The notes: generated from the sequence alone by a model not told the origin. DNA of 64,000 nt from Typhlomys cinereus (GCA_023101885.1 JALPQD010000403.1:1941707-2005706), one strand, 5' to 3'. Positions 1 through 11,390 are shown, counted from the stretch's first letter. A program made the numbers and translations.

Positions 1-230
1 ACTTATACCCATAAGTTAGAACAGTTCTCAGCCCTTTTCATGGTCACACATGAAAAAGATGTGAATGTAGGAGAGAGGTTGGTTGTAAAGTGTGTGTATG
101 TAGTGAACAAGTAGAGGGGAATGGAGCTGGATAGAAAGGGATGAAAGAGACATAAATGCGTTGCATTTATACACGAAAGTGTGAAATAATAAAATTCCTA
201 AAAAGGTAAAAAATGGTGCAATGACAAAAG
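1..230 (+). mobile_element. Old L1 3'UTR tail
   Basis: This matches 43,000-43,680, minus an internal stretch of about 450 bases. It has the style of old rodent L1 (Lx-like) 3'UTR, from 'acttataccc ataagttag' to the 'gaaagtgtgaaataataaa' end. Positions 231-658 hold nothing I recognise. Confidence 0.5.
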
Positions 231-658
231 TCTGTATTGTTTGGGAGTTCTTTGAGGCCTCTCTTACCTATAACTCAGTAAGATGTATCACATACCTGTC
301 CTGGAAGTTTATGTGTAATCACCTACAATTTCTGGTAGGGGCATCTCAGGGCAGTTTCTGTTATCACTTTTCTTTCTCTCTCATGTTGGATGTATCTATG
401 CACACTTTTAAAACCATATTTTTGTTAAACTTAGGGTATAAAAGGTTTCATCTTGATCCTTAGGCTATATTGTACAGTTATTTATTTCTTTCCCTTTTCC
501 TGTGCCCTATCCCCTTGTTTTCCTTTGTTCTCTAACATTTCCTTACATTATTCCCTTTCCATCTTCCTAGTACTTGAATTCTTTTACCTTTCCTCATTTG
601 AGTTTCTCTCTTCTGATCCCCCTGATTTAATGTTCTCTTTCTAGTTTTCTATTACAGG

Positions 659-1180
659 TGTTCTGCAGGGTCCCCTGACCAGCATGCCTTTTCTCAATCC
701 ACCAGAGGGGGATCAGTGAGAATGAAATCAGGCTGGGTCAATAGGGGATCTTGGGAAAGCTGAAAACCAGGTCAAGTTTATTCTGGAACCGAATCCCTCA
801 TATACTATGGAACAGGGGGGTGACTCTGTGCACTGCACAGAGGGATGACCTCAATAGTGACAGACAAACTGCAAGTGCAAGTCAACAATAGGTGGGACCA
901 CCACCACAATACAGCCCTGCCAATCTGTAGACATATTAATAGTCCCTAATGGTCCCATACATTGTGAGAAAAGAACAGGCTGCTGATAAGTCAGGATCCT
1001 GGTGATACAATTACAGTGATAAAGCTCTGTGCCTGTCCTTTAAGTGTGCTAATCAATATCTAATGGCTTCCAAAGAACTGGAAGGAATGTGTCGAAACGC
1101 CTCTGTCCTTGATCCTGATTTGAGGAAGGACAAGATCCATCCCTGCCCCTTGCAGGAAAGTCAACAAGAGTCATTCTACA
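659..1180 (-). mobile_element. Probable solitary LTR (minus)
   Basis: On the minus strand the segment begins TGTAGAATGA and ends GCAGAACA, with an AATAAA (plus coordinates 777-782) near the 3' end. This is the layout of a rodent ERV LTR. I could not find a convincing target-site duplication and see no internal retroviral genes. Confidence 0.4.
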
Positions 1181-1339
1181 ACTGTGCTGGTATAGGCTGG
1201 CATAGTCACAGAACTATGCTGGCATAGAAGGCACGCTGCACCTGTGACTGTGAGGGATGCCCTTGGCATCTGTCTTCAAGAAATGGGGATCTTGGGCTTG
1301 AGCATTCCCTACAGTATTCCTGGTTAAGTGGGTTCATCT

Positions 1340-1780
1340 AAAGGTTCAATTCTGGCATTCTCACAGAAGACAAAACATGCGGCATTTGTCTGTCTGTGTC
1401 TGAGATGCCTCTTTCACTATAATATTTTCTATACATTTAACAGCTGAAACCATAATTTTATTTTCCTTGATAGTATAGTAGTATTCCATTATCTATCTGT
1501 ATCACACTTTCATTATGGTTTTTAAGTTGAAGGATAATTTGGCTGATTTCATTTCTTTGTTATAGTGAACAGACAATTGCATGAACATGCATATGCCAGT
1601 AGCTCTATGATAAGTTATAAAGTCTTTTCTGGACATGTACAGGGGTAGTATAGCTAGGACAAACAGTATTTTAATTTTTAGCTTTTTGAGTAAATTAACT
1701 TGGAGAAACCAGTTGCACTGTTACCAACAACAAATAAACATTTCCTCTCACCTTTGTCAACATTTGTTATTATTTGTGTT
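1340..1780 (-). mobile_element. Old L1 fragment
   Basis: The stretch 'tagtagtattccatta' followed by a degenerate TATTCCATT/'agtgaacag' pattern resembles the antisense of the L1 ORF2 C-terminal region. It is very diverged and has no open frame. Confidence 0.4.
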
Positions 1781-1784
1781 TTTT

Positions 1785-2095
1785 TTCCATCATGCAAACT
1801 TAACAGGTACACAGATCCCCTCTCTTCCTCCACACCCCCTCCATCCTCCTCCTCTCCCCCTTCATTCTCCCCTCTCTCCCCATCCCCCAGTGCCTCCCCC
1901 TCCATCCCCGGAGCATCCTTTAATGTGCATGCCAAACTCTCCTCTGGGTCCTCCTTTCCATGAGGTGAAAGGACCCACCGGTATTTCCCAGAACCCTTTC
2001 CTGTGTTCCCCTTAAGCATAGGAACACTACTGCGTCTGTTATTCCCTAGCCTCCAAGGATCCTAGTGCCTTAAGTCCATGCTAGACTTATTCCAT
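1785..2095 (-). mobile_element. 5'-truncated L1 3' end (minus)
   Basis: This reads as the reverse complement of the L1 3' end seen elsewhere in the window: CATACAAACTTAACAGGTA-like start, pyrimidine-rich block, then 'gcatcctttaatgtgcatg'. It breaks at 'gctagactt', where the opposite-strand L1 begins. Confidence 0.75.
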
Positions 2096-2775
2096 CTACT
2101 TTTGAATATACTCTTATAACAAGACTTTAATTTAACAGGTTTTTATCGCTGGCCAGGGAGTGACATCCAGTACCCATCAGGATGGAGACAAGGGCATTGC
2201 AGGAGCAGCAAAACTGAAAAACAAAATTAACAAACCATAATTCAGAACATCAGAGACTCTATATCAACCACCTAGAACTAGGCCAGCCTAATCTCTCCCC
2301 ATCCTGAAGCGCAGGGAAATTTGAGGAGGAGAGGGCGGTAAGATTGTAAGAGCACAAGGATGGGAAGAGTAATAATATGCAAGATACTCCACACAAGTTA
2401 GGGCCGAAGCAATCATAATAGGACCTGCGCTATGTCCAACACATTATTGACCCCACAAAGTCTAGCATGGACTAAAGGCACTAGGATCCTTGGAGGCTAG
2501 GGACTGACAGTGACAGTAGGGTACCTAAGCTTAAGGGGAACACAGGAAACGGTTCTGGAAAATGCCCCTAGGTCCTTGAATCTCATCGGAGAGGAGGACC
2601 CAGAGAGAGTTTGGCATGCACATTAAAGGATGCTCCAGGGATTGGGGAGGGGACACTGGGGGATGGAGAGATAGGGTAGAGGTGAGGGGTAAGCAGGGGG
2701 GTCAGGAGAAGGTGGAGGGAGGGAGGGGACTGGTGTACCTGTTAAGTTTGTATGAGCAGAAATAATAATGATAAA
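2096..2775 (+). mobile_element. 5'-truncated L1 3'UTR (plus)
   Basis: This is an L1 3'UTR in sense orientation, including 'gggcggtaagattgtaaga' and the terminal 'gttaagtttgtatgagcag' followed by A-rich sequence. It lies back to back with the minus-strand piece at 1,785-2,095. Confidence 0.75.
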
Positions 2776-3650
2776 AAATGTTAAAAAAATTAGAAACACC
2801 ACAAATAAATAACTTAAAAATGCACCTTAAAGCTTTAGAGACACTAGAGCAATCCAATCCCAAAAGGAGTAGAAGAGAGGAGATTAGCAAAATCAGGGGA
2901 GAAACATACAAAATTGAGATAAGGAAAATGAGACAGAGAATCAACCAGTCAAAAAGCTGGTTCTTTGGAAAAATCAATAAGATTGATACACCTCCAGCTA
3001 AATTATCCAAAAACAAGAGAGAGAAATCCCAAATTAACAAAATTAGAAATGAAAATGGAGTTATCATTACTGATACCCAAGAAATTCAGAGAAGTATAAG
3101 GTCATATTTCAAAAACTTATACTCTGTGAAACTTGACAACACAAAGGGAATGGAGGAATTCCTACGTAAGCACAACTACCTAAATTGAATCAGGAAATTT
3201 TGAATTATTTAAATAGTACTATAACTGTGAGGAAATCCATGAAATAATCTCAAATATTCCCACCAAAAAATGTCCTGCACCAGATGGATTCAGCACAGAG
3301 TTCTACCAGACATTTAGGGAACTAATAACACCAGTACTCCTTAAACTGTTCCATCAAATAGCAAAGGAAGGAACACTACCAAATTCTTTCTATGAAGCTA
3401 ATATTGTCTTATTCCCAAAACCTAATAAAGATTCACTTACAAAAGAAAACTACAGGCCAATCTCTTTGATGAACACAGATGCAAAGATTCTCAACAAAGT
3501 CTTAGCAAATAAGATTTAAAAACATATCAAAAAGATCATCCATGGGGATCAAGTAGGCTTTATCCCAAGCACAAAAGGTTGGTTCAACATAAGCAAATCA
3601 GTAAATGTAATTCACCATATAAATCGGTCCAACATCCAAGACCACATGAA
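2776..3650 (+). pseudogene. L1 ORF2 internal fragment
   Basis: The frame at 2,778-3,188 and the following out-of-frame sequence match the inter-domain and early reverse-transcriptase part of L1 ORF2 ([18 protein letters not shown] and the [15 protein letters not shown] region). It has stops and lacks both the endonuclease and the C terminus. It ends exactly where homology between the two cystatin segments begins. Confidence 0.8.
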
Positions 3651-4430
3651 AGTTTCTTTTAAACTGCACCCAAACTTTTCAGCTGCTCCAATCTTACTGA
3701 ATTTTAAAAAATTAATTCAAAAAGTTTTTCCTAGCTATGTAGGCTTAATGACTAGGCACTCTTGCCATCCTATTTTTACCTTCCTCTTTCCCTTCTTGCC
3801 CATCCCTTCTGTCTCACCCTTCCCCCTTTCTCTCCCTCTTTTCCTCCCTCCCTCCTCTTTCTTGGTGTATCCAACCTGTTCCCTCCCACTTTCCTTCTCA
3901 TCAGCTTATATGGGCCCAGGGATTCCATCTGTGTCATTTACTTTAGAGGAGGTTCAGGCCGCTGTGGCAGACCAGCAAGCCCCTCCTTGGACAATCCATT
4001 AATATGGGTACCCCCCTTTAACTGTCTAACCCCTTGCTCCTAAAGATGCTAATGCATGAAGTCACCTTTCCAGAGATCCTGGCTAGTCTATGGAGACATG
4101 TTGACATGTCAACCATTGTGCAGGTCTGGTAAGGTGAAATCTTAAAGCAATGATTTTCTGACTGCCACAGTCCTGTCTTGAGTGGAGTATCTTTTCCAGT
4201 GGTGGATTTCCCCATCTTACTCTCTTATAGTCCTATAGTCTCTTCTTCAAGTTTCCCTGAGCTTCAGGATGAGGAGAGATTTGGCTGTCCTAGTTCCAGG
4301 TGAAATTTTTAAGGTTGTCAGTATTCTGCATTATGGTGGGCTGTTGTTTTCAAATTTTCCATTCTTACACTGCACAAGGCTGTATCCGGTGTGGGTGTTG
4401 ATGTCCTGTCTTATGTAAAAATAGAAAACT
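3651..4430 (-). mobile_element. Old L1 3'UTR fragment (shared by both duplicates)
   Basis: This is a pyrimidine-rich block followed by 'gcttatatgggcccaggga' and 'aaccattgtgcaggtctgg'. The pattern recurs in antisense old L1 3'UTRs here (51,371-52,150 and about 42,060-42,560). The family assignment is by resemblance. Confidence 0.5.
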
Positions 4431-4737
4431 CTTTTAAAAAGGTCTTTATGTAAGAAGCAGCTTAAAAGGAGAGGGACAAATAACAATAGGACACACTAGC
4501 GAGTTGGGCTCCAATTTGCCTACTGGCTACCAACTAATGACCAATGCTTAATGCCTTCATGACGGGGCCACACACCCAGCATGTCAAACCTGACCAAACA
4601 CAAGTGAAGTGTATAATGGACTGTTCTCCCCTCTGGAACTATAAGCTGAGTAAAACTCCTTTTCTCCTCTTATATTGTTTGAGTCTCAGTGGTGTCTCAC
4701 AGCAGCACAAAGAGTAACTGATACACTTTCTGAGAAA

Positions 4738-4740
<3 letters not shown>

Positions 4741-4807
<67 letters not shown>
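4741..4807. repeat. (GA)n microsatellite
   Basis: This is an uninterrupted AG/GA dinucleotide run. The matching position in copy 2 (52,445-52,593) is longer but interrupted. Confidence 0.95.
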
Positions 4808-4810
<3 letters not shown>

Positions 4811-5171
4811 TCTTGCCATGATGCAGGTATAGCTAGAGGACAACTTTCATAAGTTGTGGCATTAAGGATTTTGAATTCAGGTGTCTAGGTTTGTTGTGCT
4901 TCCCCTCTGAACTAACTCATAAGACAGCTGAAGAGATTGCAGGGTTAGCAGCCTAGGTCCCTCCACATTACTGTCCATCCACCAAGAACTATTGCAAGTG
5001 CACAGTCCTTTTCTGTTTTCTATCTTCTCTGACACCTGGAGATCACCAAAGCCAGCAGTGCTTGCTCGGACATGTGCATGTGGGTGGGAGCCTTAATGCC
5101 TGTCTACTCCATCCCACCTCCCCACACATCCCGAAAGAACAGCAACTCACAAAGGATTGGTGGAACTTTTT

Positions 5172-5177
5172 TTTATT
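5172..5177 (-). terminator. Poly(A) signal AATAAA of cystatin A
   Basis: The minus strand has AATAAA about 220 bases past the stop codon, giving a 3'UTR length normal for a cystatin mRNA. The equivalent position in cystatin B has only ATTAAA. Confidence 0.6.
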
Positions 5178-5395
5178 TAATGCAAGAAATGAACATTTTG
5201 TGTGGTTGTGTGCTTGAAATCAAGAAGAAGGAGCAAGGGACAGCCTCTCAGGCATGAGAATCTGCTCAGCAGCCTTTGCTGCTAGGCTCCCTGGGTACAT
5301 CCTTCAGGGTAAAGGCACCTTGTGAGTGAGGAGGCACTGCATGGGAGAGGGAGGGGTGCAGGTAAGGAGAGCTCTGCATATCCTGAGAAAAAACC

Positions 5396-5479
5396 TCAGG
5401 CACCTCGACACTTGAATTTTGTTAGGGTCTTCTCTTGCATCCAGGGCACAACGTAGAGCTCGAAGAAGCAGATCTCTCT
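5396..5479 (-). CDS. Cystatin A, coding exon 3 with stop
   Basis: This exon holds 27 codons plus TGA. It starts after an acceptor with a good pyrimidine tract (TTTCTTTGCTTTTTCAG). It encodes [13 protein letters not shown], the second inhibitory loop, and the last disulfide, ending KFKCRGA. This is a typical type 2 cystatin C terminus. Confidence 0.92.
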   Translation of the reverse strand, partial: REICFFELYVVPWMQEKTLTKFKCRGA

Positions 5480-8400
5480 CTGAAAAAGCAAAGAAAGGGG
5501 GAGGGGGACAGTCAGTGTGAGTTGAATCTCAAAGGAGTTTGTCCAACATAAGATGTTAGTGTGCGGGTGGGATGATTTGGGTGAGACAAGTACCCCTCCC
5601 AAAGTTCCTGCTGAATGGATTAGTTTTCTAGTCCAAGAGATAGCATGTGCTTCTCTCCCAGACTCACAGGATTCCTACACTTCCTGCCACAGAACAGTTG
5701 TCTGAAGAGCAGTCAGTTCAAGGAACAGAAACCCCAGAGGTCAGAGCAGGGCAAGTATCTCAGTGGTTCCCACATCTCTCCACTTCTGGTAACCAGGCGA
5801 GAACTAAGTGGGACCCAGAAGAAGAATCAGGGGCTCAGGACGCATCCCAGGAAGCAACATGGTGAGAACAGAAGTGACAGGGAGTGTAGGCGTTCCATGA
5901 GCCAGGGTGTCTCAAGAATAGCCCTGACCTAGGGAAGACTGGCACTCAGGGCAGGGCCAGGACTGGAGGATTCTAGTCACTTCAGCCTGGTCTGCACAGG
6001 AGATCCATGCTGGGATTGAAAAGACCTCTTTCATGGCCAGTGAGATGGGTCATGGGATAAGGCACTTCAGCTCGAAAACCTGGAGGCCTGAATTCAAACC
6101 TCAAGCCCCCATGGTGGAAGGAGAGAAGTGATTTCTTAAAATTATCTTACGATCTCCACCTGTGTGTCATGAATGTGTATATGCTCTTTCCCTCTTTCTC
6201 CATCTTTCTCTCTTTTTCAAGTAAATAATGGTTAAAAGAGAGAAAAGAACTCCTCTCCCCAGCAAGCATCCCTTAAACTGCCTCCTCCAGTTTATGGGTC
6301 CAGCAGGCTTCTGCTGCACCGCTCTGCTTCTCCCCAGGTTAATAGACAACACGTCTAAAGCACCCAGGGTTGACCTCTGAGTTCCCTAATTTCCACCTAA
6401 ACCCACTGAGCAATTCAATTAGCTATGTGTCCACACAAATCCATTCCCCATAGCTTCATGTACTCACATACTCCATACCTACATGTATCTATTTATAAGT
6501 GATCACAGAGACCCCACATAACCACCCATCACATATGTATACTTCTGTACCTGCCCAGTCACAAACACACGCATCCTCCAATATGTACACACACACCCAC
6601 ACACACACATACACACACACACACAAGCACACACACACTCACACTCCTTTCTTCATACACATGTGCACTTCTATACCTGCCCAGTCACAGACAAATATAT
6701 CCTCCAGTATGCACATGTGCATACACACAGACACACACACACACAGACACACACCCCCCTTTCTTCATGTACTCACACAGCTTCTCACATCCTCCTAGAT
6801 ATGCTCCCACATGCATATGCACAAACACACACTTGCACACCCCTCTGCCTGGATGACAGGTCCCCTTTCATTCCACCTGCTTACCTGTTGCTGATCAGGC
6901 TGTTCATTGAAGGGACAGTTGTCCAAGTCAGCTTGGGACTTTGTACATGTGGTCCGGGCTAGCTCCACATTAAACAAGTAGTTCATTCCAGCCACGATCT
7001 GCCATGAAAAAAGCAGGATTTATTTAGAGCACTCACAGCAAAGTTTCCATATGCAATGTTAGAGCAGAAAGCCAGCGTGTCTTCTCAGGATTCGTGCATT
7101 CCAGTATCTGTGAGCTGCCAGAAATATCAATGACAAAGAACACAAGCTCCCTCTTCTAGTCAGGTGGCTGTAGGTCCTTCTTATAATTTGTTTGTTTTTA
7201 AGCAATTCTGGCAAGAAGTCTTGGGATGCCAAGTAAGAGAAGCAGAACACAGAAGGCAAAAATCCCTTCAATGGACTCAGGAAATAACACCTTCAGGAAG
7301 CCAGCCAGGATGGGGTAATGACGTTTCTTGTTCAGGAGTCCAAAGCAGCTGTAAGCACATTCTGAGTACAGGACTGACTCAGACATCTGGATTGCAAGTC
7401 AGAAGACAGCAACACTGTCCTGTTCTGGGTAGGTTGCAGACTGATGATTGACAGCTCAATCCCAGATACATGCAGCCCAGAGATATCTATTCCCTTCATT
7501 TATCTAGACACTTTTTCCATTGAATAGGAGTGTGTGAGATGTTTTCCCACATGGATGTTTCAAGTCAAAAGGAAAATGACCTTCAGATGCCTCCTACTTC
7601 AGTGTGACCATTGATGGAAATATTTTTAAAGTATGCCACACTTACACATCAGGAGTGCTATTCTATCACACTCCACTTTATTCCCTCGAGACAGGTTCTC
7701 ACACTGAACCCAGAGTCCCAGCAATTTTCAGTCATACTCAGTGCTGGGATTATAGATATTTTGGCCTTTTATCTGCATGCTGAGGATTTGCTTCTTTCCC
7801 AGTAAACATTCTTACCTACTGAGCCAACTCCCCACCACGTGTAGGTGAGATATCTAGAAGACATTTCTTCCATTGAGAAGAAAACTGTGAGTTACTAAAG
7901 CTATCTACTGTTCTTGTAAGTCATTGCATGGTGGTGGGAACAAAACCAACAAAGTCAAAGGTGAAATTTCCTTATAAGAAGTTTCAAGTTATTTAAAAAA
8001 CAGGAACAGGAAGTGGCACATGCTTGGAGTATCAGGATTCAGGACACAGAAGGTTCAGGAGTTCAAGGTTATCCTCAGGTATACCAAAGAAACCCTGTCT
8101 CAAAAAAAAAAAAATCTAAAGGGAGAGGATGAAACAGGAGAATGAGGGGTGAATATGATCAAAGTATATTCTGAACATGTGTGGAGTTAACAAACAATAA
8201 ATTTAAATATAAAAAAATAAACTAATGACAAGCCAATAAAAAATAAAGCATGTTATTCATATCTTACATATGAAATTCAACAATCAAATTTATTCCTTTT
8301 CTTCACATGTGTAACCATAGGATGAGGGTCCAGAGGACTCTCTTAGGTCTTGCTATTTGGAGCCAGGAATGAGGACTGCAGGTGTATATAAGATGTGTGT

Positions 8401-10517
8401 GTGTGAGTGTGTGTGTGTGTGTGTGTGCGTGTGTGTTTATGTACACAAGTGTACCTGAGTGCATGCTTCTGTGCGGTCCCAGGGTAATACTGAGAACCAT
8501 CTTTGATTGCTCTTTCATCTTGTTTTGAGCTTGGGTTTCTAATCAAGTGCAGACCATGCCATTAGGACTAGTCTGGCCAGCTTGCTTTGGAGAGTCCCAG
8601 GTTCTACCCATAAGGGTGAGAATTACACAGGCCACTAAACTCTCCCAGGTATTTTACATGGCATCTGGTGATCTGAATTCAGGTCCCCTTGCTTTAATCA
8701 TCTCCCAGTGGTTTTTTTTTTTTCTGGTTCAGTTTTCTGTTCTATAATAGAGGACTGGTCTGCTCAATGATGTATATTAAGATTCTAACATTCCATGTTA
8801 ATTTTCACTTTGAACAAATACCTGAATAAAACAACTTAAAGGATGAATGTTCTATTCTGGTCAAGGTTTCAGAGGTGCAAGTTTATCATAGAAGGGACTG
8901 AGAATGTCACCTCATGGGCAAGAAGCAGAGATAAGGGCACACAGGAAGATGCCAGGGCAAGACATCACTCCAAGCACAGGACCCATGTGATTACTTTCCT
9001 ATCTGAGTCCTTCCTCCCTTTTACCACCTCTGGATAAATATTATGGGCCCAATCCATGGATTTAGTCCAAGCCCTCATGATCTAATCAGCTCTGGAAAAG
9101 CCACCCTCATGTGGTTTTGCTAATCAGTTAGTCATTTCTAAATCCAACCAAGTTGACATTAAGCATCACAGTTTACCATCAAGTTTGGTATCAGAATTGA
9201 AAGGTGCACAGGTGTGAAATGATCACAGAACTTGGAAACCCATAATATGTCCAAGGAGACAGGGATACATTAGGAAAATTGAGGTGGTCTTGACTCCCTT
9301 GAATTTTTGAACAACTGTGGACACTAGCACACTATACAGCACCTGCCTGGCTTGCCATGTTGGTAAAACTCACCTCAGTGTACTTAGGATGGCTTTTCCA
9401 AAGATTGTCAGATCACAAGGGATGAACACTGGGATAGACTTAGGCTAGCAAGTTCCAGGCAATGTTGCCCAGTGGATGTGGGAGACCATACTGCCTCTGT
9501 GCAGACAGCACAGCCTTGAGGAATGCTACAGCAGGCAGGGAAATGGGTCAGGAGACATGACAATAGGAAGAAGACATGACATTCTGCAGAACTCTGGTTG
9601 CAAAAGTAAGTTTGCTGAGCTCAGTAACCTCAAGGCATAATGTCTTTATTCGAGATACATGGCACTATTCTGAAATATACATTTAAGTTTGCCATAAAAC
9701 CACCTGCTGCAGTAATCTTTACCATCATTCCCTGCATGTGGACTGCATATTTCCCCATACCATTTTCTTTGGATGTCTTAAATTGTGACGTAGACCACCT
9801 TGTGTTCCTGGTTCCTTGTTCTCTCATGCATATTGTAATATTGATCTTCAGACTTAAAGACCCTAAGTAAAGTAGTCAGGATCAGACTCCCCAATTTTGT
9901 GCCTGCACTGTCTATTGCACTGTGTTACACCAAATTGCCTTCTAGCCTTTGAGACTCTCTTTCTCTGTAGCTCATACCATGTTGTTACCAATATCTTTTG
10001 GGTCCAGAGACCCCATTGGGCACCCTCTCAGGTGGAGATGCTCTCTATTGGAGACAATCATTTCTCAGGGAAATGCTTGTGAAAGGCCCATGAATGGCTT
10101 CCAGGTCCTTCCTAAGGACAGGAGAAAAATTGCTAATCAGTGGCATGTCAACCATAAATGACCAGCACCACTTTAGTCCACTGGCTGCACAGGACATTGA
10201 TGTATAGCCTGGAGGGAGACAGTAGGGAGGAGGGAAGGCTGGAATGAAGACACAGGCATGGCCCCCCAAGTGACAAACTCTCCCCCAGGGCCTGGGATGC
10301 ATACCTGCTTCTTGGCACTTAGCACTTGCACCACGCGGCTTAGATATAGGTCATTTTTTATCTCATTGTACTTGCGGACAGCAAAGTCCAGTGCTTCCTG
10401 GGTGTCCTTGTCTTCCATATCTGCCTCCTCCAGGCCTCCTTTCACTTGACACAGGCTCAGGTCCAGGACCAGGACTAATGTAGTCAGAAGCAGCAGTACA
10501 CGCGGCAGGCCGGCCAT
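5396..10517 (-). CDS. Cystatin gene A: type 2 (secreted) cystatin, three coding exons
   Basis: The spliced reading frame (exons 10517-10305, 6998-6885, 5479-5396) encodes 136 residues. Type 2 cystatins are secreted, tight-binding inhibitors of papain-like cysteine proteases. Residues 1 to about 22 form a signal peptide with a Leu/Val-rich core. The mature N terminus carries QVKGG (residues 24-28), the QIVAG first hairpin loop spans the exon 1/2 junction (71-75), and PW is at 121-122. Cysteines at 89, 99, 113 and 133 have the classic 10 and 20 residue disulfide spacing. An Asn-Asp pair (55-56) matches the legumain-binding site of cystatin C. Both introns are phase 0 with GT/AG ends, at the positions usual for the family. 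The [10 protein letters not shown] stretch and LYLSRVV recall rodent cystatin-S and cystatin-10 rather than cystatin C; this is from memory, so no symbol is given. The Lys before the Gly pair, where cystatin C has Val, is unusual and may alter specificity. Confidence 0.93.
6030..6230 (+). mobile_element. B2-superfamily SINE in intron 2
   Basis: A tRNA-like head ('gccagtgagatgggtcatggg') is followed by a degenerate B box and 'catggtggaaggagagaa', then a T/C-rich tail. The counterpart in copy 2 is at about 53,855-54,035, so it predates the duplication. Confidence 0.6.
6533..6785. repeat. CA-rich minisatellite, about 125-base unit duplicated, in intron 2
   Basis: Two adjacent units each contain 'acctgcccagtcaca', 'tcctccA(a/g)tatg' and a CA run, beginning near 6,536 and 6,660. 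Copy 2 (54,310-54,470) has only one unit. Confidence 0.8.
6885..6998 (-). CDS. Cystatin A, coding exon 2
   Basis: This exon holds 38 codons in phase 0, from an AG acceptor (6999-7000) to a GTAAGC donor (6884-6879). It supplies IVAG of the first inhibitory loop, two beta strands and the first disulfide pair ([11 protein letters not shown]). The length of 114 nt is the size expected of exon 2 in type 2 cystatins. Confidence 0.92.
7663..7845 (-). mobile_element. Old tRNA-derived SINE in intron 1
   Basis: The minus strand reads 'gttggctcagtaggtaaga', then a mid part with 'atcccagcactgag' and 'gagaacctgtctcgaggg', as in old B2/B3-like SINEs. It is shared with copy 2 at 55,287-55,465. Confidence 0.5.
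7990..8114 (+). mobile_element. B1-like SINE in intron 1
   Basis: It contains 'gtggcacatgcttggagta', 'gttcaggagttcaaggtta' and 'aaccctgtctc' before an A run, the order of a 7SL-derived B1. It is diverged, with the counterpart at 55,632-55,745. Confidence 0.7.
8390..8725 (-). mobile_element. SINE with TG tail (minus) in intron 1
   Basis: A (TG)n run at about 8,396-8,440 precedes SINE-like sequence ending 'gaattcaggtccccttgct', with a degenerate B box on the minus strand. It is shared with copy 2 at 56,035-56,365. Positions 8,730-10,300 hold no further repeat or gene that I recognise. Confidence 0.5.
10305..10517 (-). CDS. Cystatin A, coding exon 1
   Basis: This exon holds 71 codons from ATG to a CAG that abuts a GTATGC donor at 10304-10299. 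It encodes the signal peptide, the N-terminal Gly segment and the long alpha-helix ([11 protein letters not shown]), ending in SAKKQ, whose Gln is the first residue of QxVxG. The start is the first Met and leads directly into a hydrophobic signal core. The donor is rc of the plus-strand gcatac. Confidence 0.93.
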
Positions 10518-10594
10518 GGTGTTCTTACACGGGAGGTTGGAACCAGTGCTGCGGGAAGCCAGGGAGAGGCTGAGTACAGGCTGGAAAGCCTTTG

Positions 10595-10603
10595 CCTTTT
10601 ATT
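10595..10603 (-). promoter_or_regulatory. TATA-like box of cystatin A
   Basis: The minus strand reads AATAAAAGG about 78 bases upstream of the start codon. That distance fits a TATA box with a 5'UTR of roughly 45-50 bases. The same element is conserved upstream of cystatin B. No transcript evidence is available here. Confidence 0.5.
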
Positions 10604-11390
10604 CTGTGCTTTCATCCTGTTGGGCCCCTGCCAGGCCCTCCCTACCCCTGCTCCTCCTTTTCCTTGTTCCTCCCTTTACTGATCCTCCTCTGCTCCCTGT
10701 TTCTACCTGATGGCAGATCTTTCTGCCCTACTCTGAGGGTATCTTCCCCTTAATTTTACTTCTTTTCTTGTGTTTTCCCTTCCTATTCTTCCACAATTTT
10801 GGTCCCACTCCAATTTTGGTCCCATTCCAATTTGGTCACCTAATCTGAACTCTCCTGGGCTTGGTGATTCTGGTCTCCACAAGATGCTGCTCCTCTCTCT
10901 GACTTGAAAAATCTGTGATCTGAGAACTAAACTCTTTCCCCAGAGGGTCTTTATGATGTTCCAGGAGGGCAAAGATATCCTGGCATTAGGCAGGGAAACC
11001 TCTGCAAGGGGATCTGATTTCAGAAGTCAGCTCTGTACTTTCTGGGGGAACCTCTTTGTCCAACCTACTGAAATAACCTTTATTTGAGAAAATACTAGGG
11101 TGGTCTCTATTCACCATTCATTAGCAACAGTTGTGACATTCAGAAAATAACGTTTCCCAGGATTTCTCCTTGTGCCACATCATCTAGGGATTGAAAACAG
11201 GGCCCTAGCGACTGAATCCTGTATGGGACCTTACAACATTCTGCCAGCAGAGATGAATCGACAGCCCATGCATAATATTATATTTCCTAGTAGACACATT
11301 AAACCAGTAAAGGAATGTTCAATATTTAGACTTTTGTTATCACATCAAATGTCATTTCCACACACAGGGATATTTCTTATTTTTACTTAA
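10604..11390. other. Upstream flank of cystatin A
   Basis: No gene or repeat is recognised beyond the TATA-like box. It includes three short 'caatttTGGTccca'-like repeats at 10,795-10,840 that copy 2 lacks in that form, so the proximal upstream regions of the two genes have diverged. Confidence 0.4.
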
